A stretch of 64,000 nt of DNA, from NCBI RefSeq assembly GCF_046630445.1, contig NC_092341.1, positions 26,240,001 through 26,304,000 on the forward strand, given 5' to 3'. The notes beneath the pieces were generated by a model. It was not told where the DNA came from, did not search any database, and worked only from the letters and a program-made list of their open reading frames with translations. Origin of the DNA: Rutidosis leptorrhynchoides. Taxonomy: Eukaryota > Streptophyta > Magnoliopsida > Asterales > Asteraceae. Position numbers and translations under genes: made by a program. Below, piece by piece: positions 34,234 through 46,053 of the stretch. The first letter of the stretch is position 1. Every line of letters begins with the position of its first letter.

Positions 34234-34317
34234 TTCACCCCCCCTTAGGGACTCATCGTCCTCGATGAGGTTTGCCCCACCACCCCCAACGGCACATGAG
34301 TGGCTCTGATACCATTC

Positions 34318-34589
34318 TGTAACACCCCAGCTTAACATGACCACAATATTGTCCGCTTTGCCCGCAGGCGCACGGCTTTTTCTTGGCGACCACACACGAG
34401 AAGCACTTTCCCAGGAGGTCACCCATCCTGGTAGTGCTCTCGCCCGAGCACGCTTAACCACAACGTACTCGCACTTCTACTCAGCCTGTGATCCCAAAAC
34501 GCGTTGTGTCATTTAAGCGTGAGTATTACCTTATAATCCCATGATCACTCATGTTCGTGGGCGATGTGGGATTTGCCTAGGGTGTTACA
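34318..34589 (-). repeat. Cassandra 5' LTR with 5S-like segment
   Basis: The second LTR is nearly identical to the first. Its 5S-like segment (about 34466-34386) keeps GTTAAGCGTGCTCGGGC closer to functional 5S than the other copy. Confidence 0.85.
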
Positions 34590-34672
34590 GGTTTGTTGCG
34601 GATTTAATTCAGAGAATGTGAATGTGAATTCGTCAAAAATGACGTGCCTTGAGATTATTAGTTTGTGAGTGG

Positions 34673-36617
34673 TGTAACGACCCAACCCGTTAACCAACCA
34701 AAACTGCAAAAAAAAAAAAATTTGAAGCAGGCCTGCCCAGGCTGGGTGCGCGGCGCGCACCCCTACCTGTGCGCGGCGCGCACAGGGCCTGGCAGCCCGC
34801 TGTCCAAAATGTTCTGTTTTCGTAAAAAGATCTAACACTTCCCATCATTTTTAGGCGAAATGCTTTTCACATCATATTAGTATAAGTAAAACAAGCACGA
34901 ATCAATGATAAAACGAGTTTTACATTGCGGGGCCCACATATGCCCAAAATGCCATTAAGTACAAAATACGAGTTTCGACCACAAAAAAATTTAATTGCCA
35001 AACGTCACTAGAGCATGGTGTTTGGGGTTAAACTACCCAAATCTTGGTCGAACTTCCAAAAAGCTAAAACCCCCGAGGCGCCAATAGTCCAAGCGAATAC
35101 CTTTTCCTTTAACCAAGCCGGATCCTAAAAAGGTAAACAACGAGAGGGTAAGCTAACGCTTAGTGAATGCAATAATTATATATATACATATATAATACAC
35201 CTACTTGCAAGCACTTACACAATTACCTCATACACGCTAGCAATTTACATAGCATACCATCGCAAGTATAACTCTAAACCCTTCAAGATCACAAGCTAGC
35301 ACCACAATAGCATATATATAACCCGAATGATATAATATACTACAATACAACGCATAATTAAGGTTAACCAACACACAAGGGAATGGTACTTCGAATTTTC
35401 CATCGGTGTTCATAACAACCGTTAGTGTACAACGAAATATATCACTAACTCCGAGGTGACACGGACAACGAAATATCCGTTCAAGCAATCGTTAGTGTAC
35501 AACGAAATATATCACTAACTCTTGGGCAATTTGGATAACGAAATATCCATCGTTAGTGTACAACGAAATATATCACTAACTCTTGGTGGTATAAACAACA
35601 TATACCCCGGCCCCTTCCCCGCCCTACAAATAGATACATTATATACACACATGTATAATCATTCCACTCACCTTGTCGACTTGGCGAGATTTCCAATAAC
35701 ACTTGTAACTTCAAAGCGAGTCACCTAACACAATTAATTCTCAATTAATTCACATAATAAGTTGGACTTTCCACCAACTAGACCCACTAGTGTATTTATG
35801 ACCCATTTGCACTATAAACACTCATTAGAGGTCAATACTCCCAACTAATCACTAAAATCTAGCGATTAAGGTTCTAAGACTTCCATCAACACATAAATAG
35901 GGTGTTTTCATACATAATTTAACCCACTAGGTCAAACCTACCCATTTGACCCATTTCAAGTCCACCATGAACCCTAGAACCAATTTTATTAACAACACAA
36001 GTAAGCTAGTGAATAACTAACCATTATAGACTCAATAACACCCATTATTACCTTGAAACCCTAGGTTAGTCATCCTTGAGTCCTAATGACTCAATCTTAC
36101 CCAAAACCCCCAAAATCACCATTAATGGGTTTTGTGTTCATCACTAACCCAAGTTCTAACCTTTAAACAAATTAAATCAAGGAAATCAAAATTAGAACTT
36201 ACCAACACAACCAAATTGTAGCTAGCGAGGAGATGAACAACTTTATAACCCGAGCTAAGACCCGAAACTAGCTCATTCTTCCTTTACTTGAGCTTTCTCT
36301 CTCTAAATTTTTGGGTTTCTTTTACTAGAATTAAAGTAGGATGAAAATGGTTGTTGAAAGTGGAGTTATGACTCACCCAAACCACTGATCTGTGACCTTA
36401 ACTCGTCCCCAAGTGAATTTACCTCAATACCCTTCCAAAATATCTGATTAAAAGAAAAAGAACCCGGCTACAGTAGTGGTGCGCGGCGCGCTCCTTTAAG
36501 GGTGCGCGGCGCGCACTATGGTCTGAACAGATTCTGATCACAGTTTAATTACACACAGTTCCCCTCGCTTTATGTACACTATATACACTTCTGTACGATA
36601 ATAACTAGGGTGTTACA
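34673..36617 (-). repeat. 3' LTR of gypsy A, 1945 bp
   Basis: TGTAACGACC...GGGTGTTACA. Two pairs of GC palindromes built on GTGCGCGGCGCGCAC lie at 34744-34783 and 36479-36516. Four imperfect copies of AACGAAATAT(A/C) with TCACTAACTC or CGTTAGTGTA words lie at 35405-35585. No second LTR is in the window to date it. Confidence 0.88.
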
Positions 36618-36639
36618 ACTCTCCCCCACTTGAATCGGA

Positions 36640-39591
36640 GCGCGTCCTCGCGATCCAAGCTGCATGACAAGCAGGAAGATAAACCAACACAAATTCTTCG
36701 GGTTCCCATGTAAATTCGGAACCTTTACTACGACGCCATTGGACCTTGAAGGTCCTCACCTCTTTGTTACGCAACATTTTCACCTTCTCATCAAGTATAG
36801 CTATCGGCTCCTCAACATACTCTAACTTGTTGTTTAATTCGATCTCATCTAATGGCATCTATGATGAATCTTCCGCAAGACACTTACGGAGATGGGAAAC
36901 ATGAAATGTATTGTGGATCTCCGCAAGCTCTTCGGGTAATTCCAAATGATACGCAACTTCACCAACACGAGCTAAAACCTTAAATGGCCCAATAAACCGA
37001 GGAGCTAACTTTCCCCGTTTTCGAAACCGAATAATACCCTTCCATGGTGAAACCTTAAGCATCACCATATCGCCTTCTTCAAATTCGATCGGTCGCCTAC
37101 GTTTATCGACGTAAGACTTTTATCTATCTTGCGCCGCCTTTAAACGAGCCCGAATCATATCGATTTTGCTATTTGTCTCCAATACCAAGTCGGTGCTCCC
37201 GACTTCCTTTTGACCCACTTCGCCCCAACAAATTGGGGTTCGACACCTCCTACCGTATAACATCTCATATGGTGGCACTCCAATACTAGAGTGAAAACTA
37301 TTATTGTACGAGAATTCCACCAATGGTAATTGTTCGTCCCAACTACCGCCAAAATCAATAATACACGCACGTAACATATCCTCCAATGTTTGATTCGTAC
37401 GTTCGGTTTGACCATCCGTTTGAGGATGATACGCCGTACTCATATTCACCCTCGTACCCATGTCTTCATGAAACTTCTTCCAAAATCGAGAAGTAAAACG
37501 CGTGTCCCGATCTGAAACAATAGACGCGGGAACGCCATGTCTCGATATCACCTCTTTAATGAACATCTTCGCGAGTGCCTCCGACGATATTGCTTCTTTA
37601 ATAGGAAGAAACAACGCACTCTTCGTCAATCTATCGACAATCACCCAAATAGTGTCAAATTGGGTTCTTGCCATTTTCGGCAACTTGGTAATAAAATCCA
37701 TGGTAATATGCTCCCACTTCCACATTGGAATTTCTAGCTGTTGCAACTTACCATACGGCTTTTGGTGTTCGGCTTTAACTTGCAAACACGTGACGCATTG
37801 CTCAACATACTTAACAACGTCGCGTTTCATGCCCGGCCACCAATAATCTTTCTTCAAATCATGATACATTTTCGTCGCACCCGGATGAATAGAATATTTA
37901 GACTTATGCGCTTCATCAAGAAGCACCTTTCGGAAGTCACCCATCTTTGGCACCCATACTCTTTCTTGAAAAGACAACAACCCGCGCGAACCCATAGTAA
38001 TGGATTCCGATTGCCCCACGATTCGTTCCGCATGCTTGTTGTGAACGTAAGCCTCTATTTGAACTTCACTAAGCTTTTCGAGAAAATCGTTAGTAATAAC
38101 CATACGTAACAATCCCAATCGTAATGCCGGGTGGTGACTCTTTCGGCTTAACGCATCCGCGACCACATTCGCTTTGCCCGGATGATAGAGTATCTCACAA
38201 TCATAGTCCTTTACCACATCCATCCATCTACGTTGACGATAATTCAAATCCCGTTGATCAAAAAGATGTTTCAAACTCTTGTGATCCGAATAAATCGTAC
38301 ACTTGACACCATACAAGTAATGGCACCAAATTTTCAAAGCATGGACCACCGCCGCTAATTCGAGATCATGAGTCGGGTATCTCTTTTCATGTTCCTTTAA
38401 TTGGCGAGAGGCGTAAGTGATGACTTTACCTCGTTGTATTAGAACACACCCGAGCCCATTCAAAGAAGCATCACAATAGACCGTCATATCATCTACACCT
38501 TCCGGCAATACTAAGACCGGAGCTTTACACAATTTCTCTTTCAATAATTGAAAAGCGATTTCTTGCTCGTTTTCCCAATTAAAACTCGCGTTCTTCCTCG
38601 TCAATCTCGTCAATGGAGAAGCAACTTTAGAAAAGTCTTGGATAAACCGACGATAGTAACCGGCTAATTCGAGAAAACTTCGGATTTCCGTAGGCGTAGT
38701 CGGTCGTCCCCAATCCTTTACCGTCTCTATCTTCCCCGGATCCACTTGAATACCATTCTTGTTCACAATATGGCCAAGGAATTGAACCTCCCTTAGCCAA
38801 AATTCACATTTTGAGAATTTAGCATACAACTTCTCTCTTCTCAACGTCTTCAATACTTCACGCAAGTGGTGTTCATGCTCCGTCATGCTCTTGGAATAGA
38901 CAAGAATATCGTCAATGAACACAATTACCGACTTATCCAACATAGGTTGGCACACTCGGTTCATAAGATCCATGAACGCCGCCGGTGCATTCGTAAGACC
39001 GAAAGGCATAACCACAAATTCGAAATGCCCATAACGAGTACGAAAGGCCGTTTTCTCGATATCTTCCTCGCGGACTCGCATTTGATGATAGCCGGACCGT
39101 AGGTCAATTTTTGAGAAGTACGTAGCGCCTTGAAGTTGGTCGAATAAATCGTCAATCCTAGGCAACGGATAACGATTGTTGATCGTCACTTTATTTAACT
39201 CCCGATAGTCGATGCACATATGCATACTACCATCTTTCTTCTTCACGAACAAGACCGGAGCACCCCATGGCGAAGCACTCGGTCGAATAAAACCCTTCTC
39301 AAGTAACTCTTGAATTTGATTCAACAATTCTTGCATTTCCGTTGGTGCTAAACGATAAAGAGTTTTAGCAATGGGAGTAGCTCCCGGAACCAACTCAATG
39401 CGAAATTCGACTTGTCTTTCCGCCAGAACACCCAGTAATTCGTCCGGAAATACATCTTCAAATTCACTTACCACCGGAATTTCACGAATGGGTGGTGGCT
39501 CATCACGAGTATCGACAACATGGGCAAGAAAAGCCATGCCACCATTAACAAGGAAACGACGTGCCCGTGCAAAAGTGCATATCGGCACAAG
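36640..39591 (-). mobile_element. Pol region of gypsy A
   Basis: In minus-strand order: reverse transcriptase ([56 protein letters not shown]), RNase H ([13 protein letters not shown]), integrase zinc finger ([20 protein letters not shown]...[12 protein letters not shown]), integrase core ([42 protein letters not shown]), a GPFKV-type C-terminal segment and a chromodomain-like tail. The family roles are cDNA synthesis and chromatin-directed integration. Largely open, with a few breaks; cut on the right by element B. Confidence 0.88.
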
Positions 39592-39601
39592 TGTCATAAC
39601 C

Positions 39602-42320
39602 TGTGATGACCCGGAAATTTTCGAACAAATTTAAACTTTAATCTTTATATTATTCTGACACGATAAGCAAAGTTTTTTAAGTTGAATCTCAAAAATTTTA
39701 AACTATGTTCATACATTCATTTAACCTCGACCAAATTCCAATGATTCACGAACCATTATATGAACGGACATGATTATATATGTATATGTGTATATATTAT
39801 AACTTGAAAACGTTAACAAAGTATTAGACGTATAATACTTTACACGAACGTATTTGTTTCGATATAGGTTTAATATAATTATCAACGGAATTAAAAGATA
39901 ATATCAAACGATTAATTTATCAGATACATTGTATGATCGTGAGTCTCTATTGAGAGGTCCACTTTGATGTAGGAAACCTTTTCTTTTTAACGATATTCGA
40001 AATAAATGGTAAAGTGAACAAATATGTCAATTAACGATTACTGGACAAAGGTTAGTAGAGATTAACTTTCAACACAATGATTGTCTCGTGTCTCTTGATA
40101 AAGTTAATTATTTAGTTTTCTTAATATTGAAAACTTTTTACGACATAGATGAAACCTTTTAAAGAATGATTTTGAATATAACTAATTCTGGAAAACTAAA
40201 TTATATTTATTTGATTTAGTTCAAATATATGAAAGTATTCTTCGAAATAATAGATTTTTAATTATTATAACGTTTCGATAAAAAGATGTAAATGTAATTA
40301 GTTTTAGAGAACTATAGTTATTCGATTTAGTATGGACACATTTTTCGATATAATAGAATTTTATTGTTAAAATATTTTTATGGATTTTCAATGATATGAA
40401 AATGAAAATAATGATAAAATAAAGGTTTCTAATGAGCACTAAAAGACTACAACATTTCATCTCAAGATTTCAAGTTAAAATGATGGAAATCACTAAACCT
40501 GCGCACTTGCACGAGAAAAATCATAACTAAATCATACTGACTCGAAAAAGGGTGATTCCGGTGTCCAGACGTCCGTAACTCAAAAATCTACAACTTTCGT
40601 GAAGACACCATACGCGAACCGCGTACCTATCTACGCGAAACGCGTAATGTTTGTCGACATAAAAAGTTTGTCGATATAAAAAGTGATGGCGGCTTATTAT
40701 TATATTATATATTATATTATTATATTATTATTTTACATATATATATATATGAACGAAGTACTTATTAGGAACTAAAAAAAACACTCACACACTCACATAA
40801 ATAAATCACTCTGTATATTTTCTAGCCTAAAATTTTAAATTAGTAGTATGGTACTGTAACAAGTGATACACGGGTATTTTAATTCGGGTTACAAACCGAT
40901 TATAACTAAGGAAACTATGGGTTATTGCCAAGGAGGTTATGGGTAATATTCGGGGATATATTTATGAATCAAACCTAGTGTTTATCATCTCCGTTACGTC
41001 TACGTACTTTCCTACAATATTGAATCTCAATATTGATATGTTGAGATCTACGATTATTTGATAATCCGAGTTTCGGTCACATTACGATGAACAAATTTAT
41101 ATGCTGCTAAGGTGAGTTTCATATGATCCCTTTTACTCTTTACATTTTTGGGCTGAGAATACATGCAAATACTTTATTAACTGATTTACAATATTTATAT
41201 GCGTGAGTTTCATATGATCCCTTTTACTCTTTACATTTTTGGGCTGAGAATACATGCAAATACTTTATTAACTGATTTACAATATTTATATGCGTGAGTT
41301 TCATATGATCCATTTTACTCTTTACATTTTTGGGCTGAGAATACATGCAAATACTTTATTAACTGATTTACAATATTTATATGCGTGAGTTTCATATGAT
41401 CCCTTTTACTCTTTACATTTTTGGGCTGAGAATACATGCAAATACTTTATTAACTAATTTACAATATTTATATGTGTGAGTTTCATTTGCTCCCTTTTTA
41501 ATTGTTTTTGCAATATATATTTTTGGGCTGAGAATACATGCACTTTATTTTAAACGCAATGGATACAAGTACATACTAAATTCTACACCGAGTTTGAACC
41601 GAAAATCTCTTAGCTTTGGTAACTAGTAACTGCTGGTTATAAGAACTGGTGGGCGCGAGTAATAGTATATGGATCCATAGGGCTAGATATCCCCGTCCGA
41701 GCTAGAGCACTAGCCTTTTAACGGACGTATGCTATTTGAGAAGTGTACACGTTGGTTTGCGTGTATTATTAAGATGATTATACAAAGGGTATAAATTATA
41801 TATACGTTAAGTTTAGTTACCAGGGTGCTCAATTTCGTAGAATATTTTGATAAACGTTTCTAGATGAAACAACGGAAATCTTGTGATCCACTTTTATATA
41901 CAGATTATACGAAACACTAAAACTATGAACTCACCAACCTTTGTGTTGACACTTGTTAGCATGTTTATTCTCAGGTTTCCTAGAAGTCTTCCGCTGTTTG
42001 CTTATATGATAGACAAGCTATGTGCATGGAGTCTTACATGGCATATTTTTCAAGAAAACGTTGCATTCACCAAATCATCACCATGTATCTTATTTTGACT
42101 TCATTGTCAACGGAAGTACTGTTGTAAACTATTATTTACGGTGATTGTCTATATGTAGAAATCATCAGATGTCGAAAACCTTTAATTTAAATATTCATAT
42201 ATGGTGTGCCTTTTCAAAAGAATGCAATGTTTACAAAACGTATCATATAGAGGTCAAATACCTCGCAATGAAATCAATGAATGACGTGTTTGTCCATATG
42301 GATTTGGAGCGATCGTCACA
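39602..42320 (+). repeat. 5' LTR of element C
   Basis: A 2719-bp LTR. It carries two 15-bp palindromes (40611-40625, 40632-40646), TATA-like runs (40703-40752), and from 41112 four near-identical 91-bp repeats plus a diverged fifth (41476), each starting GTGAGTTTCAT and containing GGGCTGAGAATACATGC. Confidence 0.9.
41112..41545 (+). repeat. 91-bp tandem repeats in the LTR of C
   Basis: Starts at 41112, 41203, 41294, 41385 and 41476 (last copy diverged). Each unit begins with GTGAGT, preceded by AAG in the first copy and GC in the others, so the first matches a plant 5' splice site. The same array is in the other LTR from about 47566. Confidence 0.9.
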
Positions 42321-42705
42321 GTTGGTATCAGAGCGTTGGTCCTAGCGAACCAGGTCTTGCATGAATGTGTCTAACTGATAGTTGTTAAGATGCATTCGTA
42401 AGTCTGGACTTCGACTGTGTTTGCATGTCAAAAGTTTTGCTTATCATTTCTTATCATAAATTACCTGCTTATCATTCCTAATCTAGACACGTCTTACTGC
42501 ATTTATTGCATAAATAGTGTATAGACAAAAATTCATATCTTAGAGTATCTGTTACTGTAAACTTTTCCTGACATCTTCTGAAAATTTCTCCGTGATTTAT
42601 GGAATTTGGTATTATATATACATATGTAAATTATGTAATGAAGAATACCAAACTAAATTCTATAATCTAATTCATATCAAAAATCATCTCCCTAATTATA
42701 CAAGA

Positions 42706-43261
42706 TGGATCCCTATCTAGTTCAAATTCCTTAAACTCTGACAGCTATTCCGATATAGATATTCACCTGAATTCTGAAGATAGTGTAACCGGAATGGATC
42801 AACCAATTAGCCATCATCTATTCTGGATGAATTGGGGATGGGTTCGTAGTCTACTTAATCATTGGAGGCAAGAAGAAGGTGATCCCTTCCATCCACCACA
42901 TTGTCCTCTTGGCGAAGAACCTGAAGCACTTACCGGCGAACCTGTTCGAGACACTATTTTCTCTCTCATTTCCAGAGTATCTCGTCACGAAAATATACTA
43001 TCTCAAATTCTGGATCTTATTCATCCGCTCTTCCGAACCGCCAATCATCCCGGTGTAGTAGAAGAAGTCAATGAGCTTTGCGCTCGGGTAGTGGCTTTGG
43101 AGAATGTGGTGCAAAGGTTACAAGCACCAGCAGCATCACCGACATCAACAGTACCACCGACAACAACACCAACAGTACCATTACCACCACCAACAACATC
43201 CGCATCGCAAACCTCAACTTCACAATCTGTTCCACGAGCATCAACGTCATACGCACCGTAG
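42706..43261 (+). mobile_element. ORF1-like remnant of element C
   Basis: An open stretch of 155 codons from 42794 (MDQPISHHLFW...) with a probable coiled coil (VEEVNELCARVVALENVVQR) and then a Pro/Thr/Ser-rich tail (PTSTVPPTTTPTVPLPPPTT). It has the place of the extra ORF of element B, between primer-binding site and the spacer before gag. It is not gag: there is no zinc knuckle. Upstream codons suggest the frame once began earlier. Function unknown. Confidence 0.55.
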
Positions 43262-44573
43262 TTACCAAGAAATACCAACAACAATAACCGATGAAGTATT
43301 AACTCATTTCCTCTGAAGAAATTTTATGTATATTTAATATATATGAATTTTGAAATCAAAATAAATATTTCCGTACTAAGCTATTACGTGTGAATCTTAA
43401 CTAGTAGGTACTACCCGGTTAGTTCATATTACTAATATGCAATGATGTACATCCTTCCTTAACACCTTAACCATCGTTAACTACAATCTCTGTTTCAATC
43501 TAATGAATTTCATTTCATAATAAACCAAGTGTATTATTCAATTACATAATTGATTTTACATTTTCATTTTCGATGTACTCGAAACTATCCAGAAAACATC
43601 ATATGTGCCTTGTAAGGTTCACAAGAATTTCACGAGCATTAACATCCTTCACCAATGAATATCAATAAGAATAAATAATGAAGTATTGATTTCATTAGCG
43701 AAATACTCCCCAAAGATTAAGTAATCTTTAATATTTTAGAGATTATTCATTTCTAATTCCAGCCAAAAATCAAATGAGCTTAATATGATATTAACTCATT
43801 AAATCTGTATTACATCTGAAGAAAATATACATACATATATTTTCATAAAAACGGTAATAAAAATTCTTTTGTACAAAGTATTAATTGTGAAATCTTTAAC
43901 GGGTAGGTAATACTCGGGAAATATATAAGTTCACAATTAATATGTTATACTGTACATTCTTCAACTTTGATTCAAAAATTATTAACTATGCTCACAGCGA
44001 TATACAATCGTTTCCATACAAATTCAATTACATATTCTGATATTGACGGATCAGAATCCAAGCCAAGATTTAATGGGTGACATCATTCTTAGATCTCTAC
44101 ATCTTTTAAAGCTATACTTTGACTTCAAAAAAAAAATGTGAAAGATCCTTTAGCATTGTTATTACCGAAAATAATCTTGCAATCTCTTTTCAAAGTATCC
44201 AGTCTTACCACACTTCTAACCAGTCAACTTCTACTTTTCAGATTAGCCTTATTATAACCTTGATATATACATTTTTGTTACTGGGGAACCTTTCATGTTC
44301 CACCACATTAGCAGTAAATTTACCAACAACTTCATTGATCCTTGACCTTCCGAAAAATCCTTATACTCATTGAAACCCTATCATGTACTCATCTACATCT
44401 TCTAACGGTAATTGCCATACCAACTACCGGGAATTAGTAATCAGTATTTCGAATTTCGCAGCAATTCTACGCCAATAGTTATATATAAACATATAATGTC
44501 TATCTCCTAGACTTACATACTTCGAATGTGAAGTTTCTGAAAAACACCCCAAACTGTGAAACTAGTCCTCCGA
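43262..44573 (+). other. Interior spacer of element C
   Basis: AT-rich non-coding sequence. Two polypurine-border-like motifs lie here (AACTAGTAGGTACTACC at about 43399 and TTAACGGGTAGGTAATAC at about 43897), comparable to the one that precedes the 3' LTR. GTACTAAGCTATT at 43374 matches the spacer between ORF1 and gag in B, which shows common ancestry. Confidence 0.6.
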
Positions 44574-44782
44574 ATTTTGGAAAAATGCTGATGAAGCAGC
44601 AAAAACTGTAAACGACGTTAACAGTCAAAAGTTTAATGATAAAGAATAGTATGGTGGTAAAGCTGAAAAAAAAGAGAAGGTTTGGAACTGGAAAATGGAT
44701 TGAGCAAACCATGAAAGAGGCTGTGGACAAATCACAAGGACAAAATCTACCTTCAAAGGATCCAAATGATTCAGTGTCTGCT
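44574..44782 (+). pseudogene. Captured poly(A)-binding protein fragment in element C
   Basis: Readable pieces are NADEAAKTVND, QKFNDKE, GGKAEKK and EQTMKEAVDKSQGQNL with DSVS. They match the RRM3 end, linker and RRM4 start of plant poly(A)-binding proteins. It covers the same stretch as the fragment in copia G, in sense with the element, without an intron, and is decayed. The two copies share the stretch AGCAAACCATGAA then GAG and CTGT and about 70 percent overall by eye, so they are not recent copies of each other. Confidence 0.82.
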
Positions 44783-46053
44783 AAAATCGTTAGCAAACAC
44801 CTTACTCCTCATTCTAAACCTTCACAAACAGATTTTCCGCATCATCCTCTGATATTAAAAATTCTAAGATATCATCGTATATTTCATTATAAATATCCTC
44901 GATATTTCTGGAGATATCTTCATAACTATTCTTATCTGAAATCATTCTTCTCTTCACGCTATCTTTATTACATCATAAAAGAAACTATTTTAGTTTCTAA
45001 ATTCTGAAACCTTCAAGTTTAAAATATGAATGTTTTGAAGTATTGTTGGGAACTGAAACATGAATTAGTATAATATAATGACACTTGATCAACGTGATTA
45101 TATTACAGTAAGTCATGCTGAGTTTCTAATGGAACGTGATAAAGGTTCACAGATCCCACCCTCATCATGAACCATGTTACGTAACTCTTTCATTCTATAT
45201 AATCTCTAAATATATCAAGAAAATATATTTCTTGATGATTCGGTCTTTTCCGGATATTATGGTAATTTAATAAATCAAGATCGTGCCATTACAATTCCCT
45301 TCTTAGAACATTAACTATGTTCATTTCAAAATCCATACCTACTAATTCTGGACCATTATCCGCTTGACTTAAGGTCGGGAAGAGAAATCGAAAGCATGAA
45401 GCTCTGAAATATAATGGAAAATATAAAGCCCGATAACAACCCCGAAATTTACAAACCGTGTATATCGATGCGTATAGCAATATAAAGACACGGGAGAACG
45501 AAAAATACTACAACTCCAAGGTAATAGTAGAAGAAAATAACTTCCTCTGGTGGGAGATGAAAAAGAAGAATGAAGGATACGATAGCCAGGAAAATATCAA
45601 TAATCAGAACTGGATTAAGCATTTTCACAATCTATTGGGATGTTTGAATAAGGAAGAAGATTATAGGAGTGGTGAAAATAAAGGAAACGGAAGAGGTCAA
45701 TTTATAGCGAAATATCAGACATAGCAATCGAGGCAGATTACGCATTTAATCAAAGGAAATCTTAATTTCCTTAAATTCCGAAGAATCAAATCTTATTATG
45801 AAGATTTTCTATTCCTTAAATTTCGGAAATCAATCGTTACTACGTCAAGAGATAAGACGCATCTCTATTCTCTATTTCACTTTATTACAATAACTTCCCT
45901 CATACGCTTCGAGTAATTGGATTGTTTTATCCATATTATTCAACGGTGATAAAACTTTATTTATCGACTCATATTCGTCATAAAAACATTTTTATTGTTA
46001 GCCATGATGACCTCACTCAAATTTCGGGACGAAATTTCTTTAACGGGTAGGTA
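44783..46053 (+). other. 3' interior of element C, unassigned
   Basis: No retroelement domain recognised. 45458-45724 is an open stretch (88 codons, very rich in Asn, Lys and Glu, ending GRGQFIAKYQT) of unknown origin. The segment ends in the purine-rich border before the 3' LTR. Confidence 0.45.

Larger units (their letters stand above)
33962..34589 (-). mobile_element. Cassandra-type TRIM, complete, 628 bp
   Basis: Two 272-bp LTRs (33962-34233, 34318-34589) with TGTAACACCC...GGTGTTACA ends flank an 84-bp interior. Exact GGTTT duplications lie at 33957-33961 and 34590-34594. On the minus strand the interior starts with the primer-binding site TGGTATCAGAGC (34314-34303) and ends with a polypurine G run before the 3' LTR. 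Each LTR contains a 5S rRNA-like segment (GTTAAGCGTGCTCGGGCGAG, then ATGGGTGACCTCCTGGGAA), the defining mark of Cassandra. The element encodes nothing and relies on other elements. About three LTR differences by eye suggest a few hundred thousand years at an assumed 1.3e-8 rate. Confidence 0.92.
31865..34672 (-). mobile_element. Copia element F, 3' half, interrupted
   Basis: Minus-strand copia pol: integrase C-terminal and linker region, reverse transcriptase (NNTWVLVPR, HQLDMKNAFLHGNL, YGLKQAP, YVDDIILTAS) and RNase H (ADWGGCTDNRRSTSAYCVYF, SRSSAEAEYRGVA), ending near 32050. A probable 3' LTR covers about 31865-32055 but its ends are not certain. The element is split by the Cassandra TRIM (33962-34589) and is cut at 34672 by gypsy A. 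The remainder must lie beyond the window. Only a few breaks besides the insertions, so younger than H. Confidence 0.82.

Noticed and set aside
41883-42345. Open frames of 66-71 codons repeated at 48337-48805.
   Set aside because: They lie within the two LTRs of element C; no domain, no codon bias.
43045-43316. Several overlapping frames on both strands around 43100-43300.
   Set aside because: They are produced by the ACCAACA/ACAACA-rich coding repeat of the ORF1-like remnant read in other frames.
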